Assembly (NCBI GenBank): GCA_963693315.1
Contig: OY856188.1
Location: forward strand, 197,709,758-197,773,757
DNA from: Diogma glabrata
Lineage: Eukaryota > Arthropoda > Insecta > Diptera > Cylindrotomidae
Direction: 5' to 3'
DNA: 64,000 nucleotides
Shown here: one piece after another, positions 46,610 to 58,599 of the stretch
How positions within the stretch are numbered: position 1 is the stretch's first letter
Layout: the number at the start of each line of letters is the position of its first letter
Program-made: the position numbers and the translations under genes
Notes under the pieces: model-generated
What the model was told of the DNA's origin: nothing
What the model saw: the letters and a program-made list of their open reading frames with translations, nothing else
Database searches by the model: none

Positions 46610-47564
46610 TTGTAGACCAGTGATTCTCAACCGTTGGTCCGCCGACCATCGAATGTCCGCAATTTTTTTATATTTATTACCAATTACAATTTTATTTTAT
46701 TCGTGTTTTTTTCACTCCTCAAATGTGAATACTATTTCACAAAATAATTTTTTTTTTCTATGATAGCAGATGAAAACTCTATTTTCAAGCAGGCTTAATC
46801 CCCTGTGAAAATGTTTTTTTTCCTCTAGTGTAAAAAGAATAACAAATTATAGTTGCTATGGTATTTTCATAAAATTTTACAAAGTTTTTTAAATAAAGCA
46901 ACAATGATAAAATAGAATATGAATTTAGAATATTATTTTGTCGATTTCCAATTTAATAATTTTTAATAAATATCGTTTGTAAATTTACTATCATACAAAA
47001 AATTGTATTTGCTACGCGAGATGAAAACGTTTTACGTTTACATGAACAAATTTTCACTCACAAAAAAACAGCAAATGTACTATATATTTTTAATACCGTT
47101 CTCACTCCACACTCACTCCATTTATTTTTAATACGAAGGAAAGCATCAAATTTGAAGCAAAAATTAAAAGTGTGAGTATTTGAAGAAAAAAAAAAATTAT
47201 CCTGCCGGCAACTACACAGAAAGGTTTATTTTTTATTTTTACAACCATAGTTGGTTATTAGTCTTAATAAAATAAACAGCTTTCAATTTTATTCAATCGC
47301 ATTATTGCTGCGGAACACAACAGTAGTATTTTATTATGTGTTTAACGATATATTTTATTTTTCGAACAAAAGTTTAAAAATTTGCAAATTTTCGAGAGAT
47401 TAAATTTTATTAAACACGAACCCAATACAACGTTTTATCTTTCCAACAGAGTAAAATGTATCAAGTTAATCGAAAAAAAACAATGAATTTTGTTTTATGT
47501 TTTTTGTACCATTTTTTTACTCCTGTATCTCCGTTTAGGAGCGTAGGGCGTTTACTAAACTGGA

Positions 47565-50460
47565 CCATTTAACTCTATTTGGGGCAATTGCTTTTAACTC
47601 TCCCCATATCTTGCCAATTTGTTTTGCTTCTACTAGCACCGTTCCCTTCCAAACCATTCCACGCTAGGGACATCATTGTAACATCTTCGACTGGTTTTCT
47701 CAGTGTGTGTCCTATCCATCTCCACTTCCTCTTTCTTATATCGGACTCAATGCCTTTTTGCTCTGTTTGACGTAGAAGTTCTTCGTTACTGATTTTATTA
47801 GGCCAGAAGCATTTGATCAGTCGTCTTAAGCATTTGTTCACAAACACCGGTTTGTACTCTTCTTTGTATGCTTCCATGTTTCACATCCATACAGCAGTAC
47901 TGACTTTACACACGCATTGAACATTCGTAGCTTTGTTTTTCTTCACAGGACGGACGCATTCCAGATCTTATGTTGAATGTATTTTTGGCCTCGTTAATGC
48001 GCTGGTTAATATCTTCTTCAGTTCCACCTGTTTTTGCTACAGATACAAACACAAATTTATCGACATCCTCGACTTGTGTATTAGTGATGGAGAGTGGTGT
48101 ACTAACATTGGTGTTCAATCTCATAGCCTTTGTTTTCCTGATTTTGATTTTAAGACCAAATTCATGTGCAAGGGTTGATAGTTCTTCTATTTTCTGGTGC
48201 ACGTCTGTGTATCTATGTGTGAGCAGGCCGATGTCGTCTGCGTAGTCTAGATAATTGAGCCGTCTTGTTGTGTTCCTTTGGATGCCATTTGGACATGTAT
48301 TGTCAAGCTTTCGCATGGCACTGTCTAGTACTATTAGGAATAGTAGCGGGGATAGTACACAGCCCTGTCTCAGTCCTCGGTAGTCGTAGTATTTGCTGTC
48401 CTTTGTCTTGTATTCTATTTCCAGCATCCTGATACATTTCCTTGATTAGATCAATTATTTTCTTCAGGATGCCCATTTTACAAGTGCCTTTCATATCGAG
48501 CTTCTGTTAATTGAGTCAAAGGCGCGTTCGAAGTCCAAGAAGAGGAGATACAGTAGTGACTTCCATTCGTTTGATTACTTTTTGATGATACGGATTGTGT
48601 TGATGTGATCAGTGCAGCTTCTACCTGGTCTAAAGTGAGCTTGTTCATTTCTTAATTTTTTGTTAATTGATGGAGATATTCTTTTAAGAATGATCATTGC
48701 TAATACTTTCATTTTTGTATTAAGTAGGGATATGCCTCTCCAGTTTTTACATTTACAGTTAATAGTGGTGTTAGAATTTTAGCTGTTATAGCTGCATCTG
48801 CCTTGAACACTTCTGCTGGTATGCTGTCGGTGCCAACTGCTTTATTGTTTTTCAGTTTCTTGATGGCAATTCTAACTTCCCGCGCCGTAGCTGGATGGGT
48901 GTTGATAGTTTGGTTATAGTTGTCATCCGGAGACTGCAAGTTTTCTTCATTTTCTTGGCAGTTGTCTCCAAAGTATTCTTTTCATCTATTAAGCTGTTGT
49001 TCATGTGTTGTGAGGGTTTGACCAGATTCATCCTTTACTTACACGTTTGTGCAGTGTGCGCATATTTATATTTGCTGCTGCTGTTTCAGCAGTCATGAGA
49101 ATGTTTTCTTTGTTTTTTCTGCGATCATTCCTTGTCATCTTTTTCACCAATTTCGCTGTACTCTCATATTTGTTTCGGTTTTCCGTTGTGGTTTGGTGGC
49201 AGAGTTGCACTTTAAGCTGTCGCTGCTCTTCGATTTTGTTCCAGGCATCATTACTTGTTCATGGATTTCGGGACTTCTCTTGGTATCCGAGCACATCTGT
49301 AATTTGATCAAGACTGGTTGCATCGTTGTTTGGAAGATTGAGCTGGAGTGATTCTTTGAAGCTGCGGTTTGTGTTTTTGTCACTCAATCTGTTTGTATTA
49401 AATTTCCTTCTATTTAACTGGTTGTTATGTTTTACAGTGGCTGGTTTGATTTTAAATGTTGCAATTACCAGTTGATGGTCGCTTTGTATGTCTGCATCTC
49501 GTTGTGCTCTAACGTCTTGTTAGGATGATAGAAACTTCTTATTAACCAGTACATGATCGATTTGGTTCTTGGTTCTCCCATTCGTGTAAAGTGTATTTGT
49601 GTATGTTCTTATGTGAGAATTTGCTGCCTCCTATGAATAGCTGCTTTGTGACACAACAATCTATGAGTCTATCTCCATTATTGTTCCGAGTTGATTCAAG
49701 CGCAAATTTGCCCATAACTGATTCCATTCCGGTGTTATCCATTCCAACTTTTGCATTGAAGCCTCCTTGAAATATTTTGATGTCGTTTCGGTGAGCGCTA
49801 GATATTGTTGCTTGTAGTTGTTCATAGAATTCCTCTGTTGTTGTATCATCTGTTTCTTCAGTAGGTGCATAGCACTGTATGACGGTTGTATGTCTGATTT
49901 TCGATTGAAATCGAGCTGTTATTATTCTGCTATTAACTGTCATTTAAGTAGTGCCTTCTTAGCTTTTGGTGTTATCAGTATTCCTACACCTTGTTTGTAT
50001 GTGTTGGATTTTCCAGAGAACATTAGATAATTGCCCATATTTGTTGTTAAGTCACCAATATTTTTTCATCTTACTACACTTACTACACACTACATCTCGA
50101 TCTTATATTCTTCCATTACCTTTTCAGCTTGTGCTTGTCTTGATGATTCTGTAACAGTTCTGAGTTCCAGTTTCCAATTCATGTCCAGGTACGATAGCCA
50201 ATGGTCGATATTTGTTGTTTTCCAGATTGTTTGTTTCTTCTAATGTACGTATTGGAAATCAATTTGATGATTTCGGGTATGATTTCCTATGTATTAAATT
50301 GGTCCATCGAATCCCAGCCAGTTTCCAGGGCTGCTGGATAAGGTATACTTGCATACCGAGGGCGAGATGTTTTTGTTTCAACGTAATTCAAAATCATATT
50401 CCAAATTTTTCTGATGACGTTCCCAAGCGGTCACCCGTTTAAGGGGTTAATCTTTTTCAG
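47565..50460 (-). pseudogene. LINE-D: APE-type non-LTR retrotransposon, decayed
   Basis: Minus-strand LINE of about 2.9 kb. Endonuclease: SSRQAQAEKVMEEYKIE (about 50160), SGKSNTYKQGVGILITPKAK (about 49960), VIQCYAPTEETDD (49880), a GDFN equivalent mutated to GGFNAKVG (catalytic Asp lost), and NNNGDRLIDCC. Linker 49500-48950. Reverse transcriptase: AIKKLKNNKAVGTDSIPAE (48850), LDFERAFDSINR (about 48530, Asp present), RGLRQGCVLSPLLF and LDYADDIGLL (about 48240). C-terminal RKWRWIGHTLRKP at about 47710. At least five frame breaks. It is a different family from LINE-A and LINE-B, close to RTE-like/CFDP2-annotated elements. Confidence 0.87.
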
Positions 50461-50526
50461 TGTAGTTTAACTTCATTGCAAGTGTCGCCTCAACCACTTC
50501 TCCATCTCGCCCCTTTTTGTATAAAT

Positions 50527-51010
50527 AAATAAATTTTGTTCAATTTCGATGCCTATTAAATTGTTTGATATGTTGAAAATGAAATGACCTACAATGAAAG
50601 ACATCAAAGTTCTAACAACTAATACTAATGAGAATTGAGAAATCAAAAAGTATAAAATATACTCATTTTTTTCTCAGCATATTTAATTCAATTTGATCAT
50701 AGTAGCCTTTGCCTTTTGCAACATTCGAGAGAGGGACATGCGCATTAATTTGAATTTACTGTTTTTTGTTTTTGTTATTGCTTTTACAATATCCGAGTAT
50801 CCGAGCTCGGATATTGCAAAAGGCAAACGCTACTATGATTAAATTGAATTAAATTTCCTATAAAAAAAAATGAAAATTTTTTTTGCTTTTTGATTCCTCA
50901 ATTCTCATTAGTATTAGCAGTTAGAACTTTGATGTCTTTCATTGTAGGTCATTTCATTTTCAACATATCAAACAATTAAATTGGTATCGAAATTGAATAA
51001 AATTTATTTA
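50527..51010. repeat. Palindrome, arms about 210 bp
   Basis: Left arm about 50527-50745 and right arm about 50800-51010 are inverted copies. Landmarks are CAATTTCGATGCC, TGACCTACAATGAAAGACAT, ATTGAGAAATCAAAA and GCCTTTTGCAA. The centre has CCGAGTATCCGAGCTCGGAT. Non-coding. It abuts the 5' end of LINE-D. Confidence 0.9.
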
Positions 51011-51527
51011 GTTCTTTGGAATTTAATGGTACAATAAAATAAAATAAAATTAATTATTTTTTTAATTACTTGTTTTATCGAATTAAAAAAAAATTAATTC
51101 AAATTAATACATGTTACTCTGTCGGAAGGATAAAACGTTGTACTGAGTTCGTGTTTAATGACTTTTATCCTCTAGCAAATGTAAACTTTGACTGGAAAAA
51201 TAAAATATAGCATTAAACACTTACACAACAAATTAATAGATTTCGAATTAGGAGTAAGAACGATATTTTTTTTTATTTTTGAAATAACGGAGTAAATCAG
51301 TATAATAAGAGTTTTAAACTCTGTTTGTTACACATCAAAATTCGTTCTTTTCTTTTTAGTTAGATTTCATATTTTTGGTTTCTTATAACTTTATTTCGTT
51401 CACTACTGTTTAAATTACATTTAGTACATAATACATATAACATGAAATATTTTGCAAGGTCCGCAATAGATTTTTAAAATATATATTGGCCGTAGCATGA
51501 AATCAGTTGAGAAACACTGTTGTAAAC

Positions 51528-52519
51528 GATTGTAGGTTATTCCATAAAATATTGTAGAATCATTTTATAAAACCAAAAAAAAATATTAGAAGCCAATTAG
51601 TAGCTATCGTACCAATTTGTATTAAAGTAAGTAGCAATTTTAAACTAAAATATATGTATGCGTATAAACATGATAATTAAAATTTAATGTTTCATACCTA
51701 AACATAATTTAAACCAATAAATTGCCATCTATCTATAATCGTTATAAATAAATTAACATTTTCTACACATAACCTAACTAATTTATTTAAATCAAATCAT
51801 ATTGCTTTCTGGAAACAGTCAAATAAAATTAATGTTTAATGAACAGAACAACAGAAGAAAAAAAGTTGAAAGTGTAAAGTAATAAATTTGACAGATTTTT
51901 CATTCCAAAAAAAAAAAAAATAAAAACTTAAAAATCTTGATTGATTTGTAACAATAAATAAAACCATTGTTGACTATTAAAATTGTTTCACAAAATTGAA
52001 AGTACAGTAATTTAGGTAAAATAATTAATTACATGGAATCTGTTAATGTTATGCGCTAACTAATGTAACTGTTTTTTAAATTTTCTAAAAATTCAACAGC
52101 AAATGTTTTATGTTTTCTTAAAATCCTAAACAGAATGTGTTAAAGTAATTCATTATTTACTTGTACTTTAACTTTTACAAATAAGTTCAATGAATGTTAA
52201 AAATGCGGTTAGTTGGATAAGATTAATGATGATTCAGTTTACTTATTACATTTATATTGTGTCAGTTTTTCAGGTACTTGATTTTCGGGATTGTCGTAAA
52301 ATAAATTTTAACGACGACACACTACATAATTGAAAAAAAGGAACGAAGTATGACTGAGCTGGGCAATTGGTTTAACGAAGCAAATTCCTTGGGCAATCAA
52401 ATCGAAATCAAAACAAAGCAGATGTTGCAAATCCGAATAAGAAGCAAATTAAATTGTGACGTAATAGTTTTGGGATTTTTTGGCGAATTTTTAAAATTAG
52501 TAACGTGGATTGATTATTA
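51528..52519. other. AT-rich stretch, nothing recognised
   Basis: About 1 kb of AT-rich DNA with no ORF or repeat of note. Confidence 0.55.
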
Positions 52520-52888
52520 AACTATTTTTTATTCGCCTATATATTAAAGTGTTACTTTATTACTGTGATTTGCGGCTTTAAAGTATCACTTTTCAATTAT
52601 TTATTTTGTCGTCATAGCTACGTCCAAAAAAGTAAAAAGCATTTGTATTTGTTTAAATTCTATGAAAAATAAATTTTTTTATCAAAGCAACCCGCAAATT
52701 CAAAATTTCATTATCCAATTAAAATAGTTTTTATCATTTGTTGTCATAGAATTTGGAAAAAATAATAAATATTTTTTCACCTTTGTTTCACCAGTTCCAC
52801 ACATTTTTATTTTAAAATTTATGAAAATTTATAATTTTAATTTAGAATAAACAAGTTTTCTTAAAATATTTTGCTTGCGGCGAATAAA

Positions 52889-53024
52889 AAATAGTATATG
52901 ATGCACGGACGTAAGCTATTTTGGACTTAATGTGGGTGCAAATCTCGGCTAGCGCCTCGATTTGCAAACTCCACATCCGTCCAAAATTTTTAGCTTTACG
53001 TCCTAGCATCATAATGTACTATTT
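52889..53024. repeat. Mini-hairpin H2 (complete)
   Basis: Ends AATAGTATATGATGC and GCATCATAATGTACTATT. Stem words are GGACGTAA, TTTTGGAC, ATGTGG and TGCAAAT, with apex CTCGGCTAGCGCCTCG. About 135 bp; imperfect stem. Confidence 0.88.
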
Positions 53025-53387
53025 TATTCGCCTATGTATTAAAGTGTTACTTTATTGCTGTGATTTGCGGTCTTAAAGTGTCACTTTTTAGCGATATATT
53101 TTGTTGTCATAGCTACGTCCAAAAAAGTAAAAAACATTTGAATTTGTTTAAATTCTATAAAAAAATAGAAATTTTTATCAAAGCAACCCTTAAATTCAAA
53201 ATTTCATTATCCAATTAAAATAGTTGTTATCATTTGTGGTCATATTTATACAATAATTTGGAATAAATAACAAATATTTTGTCAACGGTAACTTGTTCCA
53301 CATATTTTTATTTCAAAATTTATGCAAATTTATAATTTTAATTTAGAATAAACATTTTTTTAAAAATATTTTGCTTGCGACGAATAA

Positions 53388-53497
53388 AAAATAGTAGATG
53401 ATGCACGGACGTAAGCTATTTCGGACTTAATGTGGGTGCAAATCTCGGCTAGCGCCTCTTTAGCTTTACGTCCTAGCATCATAATGTACTATTAAAG
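53388..53497. repeat. Mini-hairpin H3 (right arm shortened)
   Basis: Same as H2 up to the apex CTCGGCTAGCGCCTC, then jumps to TTTAGCTTTACGTCC, losing about 35 bp of the right arm. Confidence 0.85.
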
Positions 53498-53559
53498 CTT
53501 GCTATTGATGTTTTGCATGTGGACAAATAAATTAAGTTTTTGTACGAGTAAACCGTAAA

Positions 53560-53705
53560 ATGCACTTTTACGATTCAAAAATTGTGCGTAAGGCAGCCGT
53601 TTTTTCATGTTGAAATAACAATGCCTAAAATTGAAATAAAATTGCCTAAATTACTATTTTACGCCCTGGCCTAAAGCGTAAATATTTTTGACAACATCAA
53701 ACGAA
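53560..53705. repeat. Decayed hairpin-like segment
   Basis: A small hairpin CGTAAAATGCACTTTTACG at 53572-53590 is followed by CTATTTTACGCCCT at 53662-53675, which is identical to 14 bp of the right arm of H5. Possibly a broken relative of the mini-hairpins. Confidence 0.45.
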
Positions 53706-54211
53706 CTCAAAAGAACAAAATATACTTCATGCCTATTTTCGAATTAGAAAATTGTCCAAACATATGTATGTATGTAAATAAAAATACATTATGCCTGCCT
53801 ATTTCCAAATAACAACATACTTACAGACATGTGTTTTGTGAAATTTTATTTATTTTGAGAAAATCGTTTCTAAGCCTTTTTTGGTTTGCTAGTAATTTAA
53901 TATACAATTAAAACTAAACAAATTGGTTGCTAACGACATTTAGAAAAAAACAACAAAGAAAAAATTACGTGAATTTAACGATTTTCTCAAAAAATATTTT
54001 ACTAAACATTTGTGTACTTGACAATACGATAGATCAAATACAACTGAAAAACAAAATGTTTTAAATAAAATAATATAGAAATTTAGACAAATAAATATGA
54101 AAAGCAAAACTACTTGGATTAAACAATTTCTCAAAATATATTTTATTATTTTGTGTAAATATATGTTTATTAATTTATGCAAACAATACAGAATCTTACT
54201 TGTACACAAAA

Positions 54212-54343
54212 ACTTGTATGCTATTCGGGCATAAAGTATCTTTTTTGCATTGGAGTGTTTGTTGCCCTCGGTTAACGCCTCGAGCAACAATTTCACTCTC
54301 AAGCAAAAAAGATCTATTTTACGCCCTTAATACATAAATAGCT
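54212..54343. repeat. Mini-hairpin H5
   Basis: The stem of GGGCATAAAGTATC-TTTTTTGC-GGAGTG-GTTGC on the left pairs with GCAAC-CACTCTC-GCAAAAAAGAT-TTTTACGCCC on the right. The apex is CCTCGGTTAACGCCTCGA. The stem is unrelated to that of H2, while the apex matches it at 14 of 16 positions. Confidence 0.87.
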
Positions 54344-54349
54344 ATTATA

Positions 54350-57300
54350 GCATCACTAGCATCACTGAAAAAAATAAGATTCAGTTTTGTTGGTAGATTG
54401 TCGGAGTCTCATGGTTATGAAATCAGTTAAGTTGATTAGTATGAATAAATAAGATAATATATGGATAGTTAGCCTAGATAGTTTGCCGATCAACAGCTTG
54501 TTTCGACTTATTTAATCTACGGTACGTGTTAGAAGTCTTAAGCCAATTTCGCATTTAATAATGTAACTGTAGTTCATTAAATCTTCATAAGTGGTTTTTC
54601 CAAATCAATTTTCTGCACCTAATGCACTAGAAAGAGGATTCACTGGTAGGTAGCTTATTTCAGCAATACCAAGATGAGGTTTCTTGCATTTTCAGCTTTA
54701 CCAGGTAGTTTTCAAAAGCGTGGCTGCATTTTACCTATTCTATTTTTACTGAGGGATAAAAAGCTAAAACCAGCTCAAGGCCACTGTGTTGGCTAGAAAA
54801 CCAAAAATACTTACTAATTACCTTTGTGCATTAAGAAACTGGTCAAGCTTTATCAGGAGGTGGCTCTTACCATCTAGAACTTTGCTCAATAGTCGCGGCA
54901 TTTGTCAACAATTAGCATGTGTATTTATAGTGACGACGTATTTCCTCCACCTTGTCCCCCCTTCCCTTCATTGCATAATTTATAGAAAATACCAACAAAA
55001 AAACTCTTGACCCCAATATCAAACACGCAAGCTGAAACCTCAAAATAAATTTACATAACTCAATTAGACACAACTTTTGCTATATTATTTAATTCACTAT
55101 AACCTTATGACTCTTACGTAGGAGTAAAAGTTGTTTTCATTTAAAAAGAAATAATAAAACCAAGATTACAGATTGAAGTCTTAAATAAAATTAAATTAAC
55201 AATGATTCTTATCAATACGCATTTCTACTTCTTTTTTTAACGTCGAATTAAAGTATATACTATATACCCTAAAGCAACCAAATTAAAAAAAAAATCTAAC
55301 TCACAAATTGAATTATTTCTTAATCAAAAACAAAACAACTTAATCAAATTACTTCTTTTTCCTTTCATAAAACAATATTTCGTTTAATTAAAATTATGAT
55401 GACGAATTTATTTTATTAATTTAACTATATACTTTAGATATAAAAAGAAAATGTAACGCATAAAATTAATGTGTCTATTGAAAATATCAAATTATAAATT
55501 TCACGGCAAATTGTGTTAGTAATAAATATTTCAATAATATATATAATAAGAAAGAAAAAACTAAAGTAAAAGTTTATTGTTTTTTTCCTGCCTATAAATT
55601 AAAATTTATGCCTTCATTCTTTCAACCACTTTGCTTATGTTGCAAAACGGTTGATATGTTGTTCACTTGTTAATATATAAATATGATATATTATTTTCCA
55701 GTTATCCATTTTTCCATTTTGGCGTTAAAAAGTTTTCATCTCACTTTCATACTCAATACTCATGTAATATCTCATTAAATTTCTTAAGAAACTTAAACGT
55801 TTTATAAAACACTGAGTCGCCCACTCATATTTTTTTGTTATCTTTTCCATGATTACGCGACATTTTTATAATTTTTGATGATAGATTTAATTTGTTTGTT
55901 TTTATATTCCTAATTTATTTGTTAAATATGCATCATATCGTAACAATGTAACATCTTAATTTATGATTTTTGATTAACAACAAATAAACGAAAAAAAAAA
56001 TAACGAAATTAATTATTTTATTAAGAAATAAAAATAAAAAAATATTCGATTATAATTTAACGGATTGACAAGGTGAAAATGGTAAAAAATTAATTATTAT
56101 AAATTAACATGTTATATTATGTAATTAATAATGGCGCTTAAAAAATAATTTATTTTGTATAAATAAGCAATAACTGTATTTTTATTGATCGGAATAAAAA
56201 TGATAGTAGAATCTCACTCCATATAATCCATAGATTTATCAAAATGACACATGTCAAAATAATATTAATTACATCCTAGACCATCATATGGGCATACGTA
56301 AGAAATAAATAATTACGTAATAAATTAAAAACATTTGACCCAAAAACTTTCATCAAATTTCTAATGTTTACTTTTAAAATTCGTCACATTTCCTAATCTG
56401 TCTACAAAAAACATTAAACTGCTAGATTTTTAATATATATACACCAATAACATCGCTTATAATAATAATTATAAAAAAAAAAATTTATGGAATGATTCAA
56501 TTAAATTTTTGAACAAACCATTAATTAAAATAACATTAAACAATTAGACAATCTTTTATGATCAATTAAATGACATAAAGTAGCTAAAGAAAATACTTTA
56601 ACTTTCGCAATTCAAAATTGTTTTTTTTGAGGTTATGTTAAAGATATTTAGTTCATTAAATTTTTATTAGATTTTTAGTTTTGTAGTTAAATTAACCGCA
56701 GAAATGATTTTTTTGTTGGTTAAATTTTAAGCAAGGTTAAATTGTTGTTTTTTCTTCGCAATTATCGTTAAATGTCAAAATTATAGCAAATGTGTTAATA
56801 ATTAGTCGAGTTATATACACCAAATGTGCTGATGGTTTTTTGAGCAATTATTGATTTAGAAACATTTTTTTAAACCTCGTCGTCATTTCAATGACTTTCT
56901 TTAAAGTTTTTTATATTCAACCAAAAAAAAATTGAATAAAAAATGTAATTACTTGTACATTGTTTGACTTCTGAATAAAAGCATATTGAAAGATATCAAG
57001 ATTGTTTTAGGTATTATCTGTTAAAAAGGCCAAGCGAATTGGTATTTGTTTCATTTTTTCTCTATTCAACTATAACAAATAGATTTTATGAACAAACAAA
57101 AACCAATATCAGATAGAAAGTAAGAGTGAATGATATTGTAATTATTTTATCTTTGTTTCGATTTTTTTTAAACAAATAACAACAGAAAATGTGTTCCATT
57201 TGTTGTTGATTATATAACCGCTAATGAATAGATTATGTTGGGTTATTGGTAAATAACACCATTTACTCGCGGATTAATCTTTAATTTTCTGTAACAACTA

Positions 57301-57380
57301 ATCCAACTGATAGGCATTAAAATCCAGAATCATCAAAGCTCAATTATGTTTTAGCTAGATTTCATATAAAAATATAGATA
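54350..57380. other. AT-rich stretch, no gene recognised
   Basis: About 3 kb with strong AT bias. The ORF at 54786-55010 lies in a slightly more balanced patch but shows no motif. Confidence 0.55.
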
Positions 57381-57384
57381 TTGC

Positions 57385-57573
57385 AATGGGTGTCATCTCG
57401 GCATTTCGGAAATTTTTTGATGCCGGATGACTATATAATAAATATCATAAACGGAGACGAAAATTGGTATAAACAAAATTTATTTTTGCACGAGTTGTAT
57501 ATAAAATTCAATTCCGCTCCCTCTTTTACGGGAGCGGATTGCATATTTTACTCCCTAGGGAGTAAAAAAAAAT
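57385..57573. repeat. Cluster of three small stem-loops
   Basis: GTCATCTCGGCATTTC with GATGCCGGATGAC (57391-57433); CCGCTCCC with GGGAGCGG (57514-57537); TTTTACTCCCTAGGGAGTAAAA (57548-57569). Not bacterial terminators in this context; probably pieces of foldback elements. Confidence 0.6.
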
Positions 57574-57742
57574 AAGCCATGACAAAAATGAAAGTTTTCA
57601 TGGAAACAGATAATTTTTTACGATAAATTCAATCAAATTTGTATAAAAACCGCCGACTGTGATGAACGTTAAAAATTATAATTTTTGTGCTTTTTAAATG
57701 ATTTAGTTTTTAAAATCATAATTATATTATGGTCGTACAAAA

Positions 57743-57895
57743 AATAGTATATACACCTCGGGAGAGAGCATGTAATCTCCCTCAGTGATATGTAGCCCTC
57801 AAGTTTCGCCCTCGGGCTCCAACCACATCTCGGGAGAAAAACATGCACTTCTCTCTCTTGGTGTATAATCTACTATTATATGGGGCATTTCACGC
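57743..57895. repeat. Mini-hairpin H4
   Basis: Ends AATAGTATATACACC and GGTGTATAATCTACTATT. The stem is GGGAGAGAGCATG paired with CATGCACTTCTCTCTC, plus ATCTCCCTC with CGGGAGA. The apex is GCCCTCAAGTTTCGCCCTCGG, loosely like H5. Terminal AATAGTA is shared with H1-H3. Confidence 0.82.
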
Positions 57896-57918
57896 TAACT
57901 AAGTGTGAAAAATAGTTA

Positions 57919-58044
57919 TTTGTTTAACTAGGCAGCAAAGTAGTAGATTGACTGCCGCGGCTGATAGTTCATAGCCGAGCGAGCGAGGCTAGGAATTCAG
58001 CCAAGGCAGTCAATCTACCTTGCTGCCGAGTTGAACATATAATT
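57919..58044. repeat. Mini-hairpin H6
   Basis: The stem TTATTTGTTTAACTAGGCAGC-AAAGTAG-TAGATTGACTGCC pairs with GGCAGTCAATCTACCTTGC and GCCGAGTTGAACATATAA. Above it, GGCTGA pairs with TCAGCC. The apex is TAGCCGAGCGAGCGAGGCTA. Downstream CTCCGAT (58041) faces ATCGGAG (58268), which may mark a larger inverted repeat to about 58280. Confidence 0.85.
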
Positions 58045-58599
58045 TTTTCTCCGATTAATTACAATGATATGTAATTTAATAATTATTACTTTAAAAATAA
58101 AGCAAAATTTTAAAAATGAAAAAAAAAATCGATTAAAAAAATTTTTATTTATTTATTTATTTAAATATCTGTTTATTTCTATGAAGTCTAATTATTTTGC
58201 TGCCTAGGCAGGAAAAGTGCCACTTTGCTGACTGAAATAAGTCTGCAAAATTTATATTTGCTGTCTATCGGAGAAAAAATATTTTTCCTTCAATCTTTTT
58301 GAATAGATAGTAATTTATGAGAAAACATCTATCAAAATTTTAAGATTTTTTGATTCACACCATTTGACTCCCACCAAAAAAACGGAAAAATATTATTTTG
58401 TTAGAATTTTGACCATAAACTACCATAAAAATATTTTTTATTTCTAGGGGTAGTTTTTACCTTTATTTTATGGGTTAAAAATTTAAAATCCAGATTTCCA
58501 GAAATATGGCAAGATTTTTTTTCAATTTAATTTTTTTAATTTCTTCTTTCTCTTATCTTCTATGGAATAATTTTTGTTTTGTGATGGACATCTGTGAGA

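Larger units (their letters stand above)
46618..51519. mobile_element. hAT-type foldback with 8-bp target duplication, carrying LINE-D
   Basis: Ends CAGTGATTCTCAAC and GTTGAGAAACACTG are 13/14 inverted repeats of the hAT type. Flanking octamers TTGTAGAC (46610-46617) and TTGTAAAC (51520-51527) agree at seven of eight positions. The inner flanks are also inverted: 47345-47465 (GATAAAACGTTGTA on its minus strand) mirrors 51115-51225. No hAT transposase is visible, so it is non-autonomous. LINE-D (47565-50460) and a palindrome (50527-51010) lie inside. Confidence 0.82.
52521..53497. mobile_element. Tandem pair of [MITE + mini-hairpin], period about 495 bp
   Basis: A ~375-bp segment with inverted ends ACTATTTTTTATTCGCC / GGCGAATAAAAAATAGT (52521-52895) is followed by a ~130-bp hairpin. 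The whole then repeats: 53018-53394, then a shortened hairpin to 53497. The two units differ by scattered substitutions and small indels, and the second hairpin lacks about 35 bp of its right arm near the apex. Non-coding. Confidence 0.88.

Noticed and set aside
54786..55010. 74-residue ORF in a less AT-rich patch
   Set aside because: No motif, no repeated copy and no splice context.
57514..57569. Bacterial-type rho-independent terminators
   Set aside because: The stem-loops have no operon context and lie in a cluster of transposon-like hairpins in insect-type DNA.
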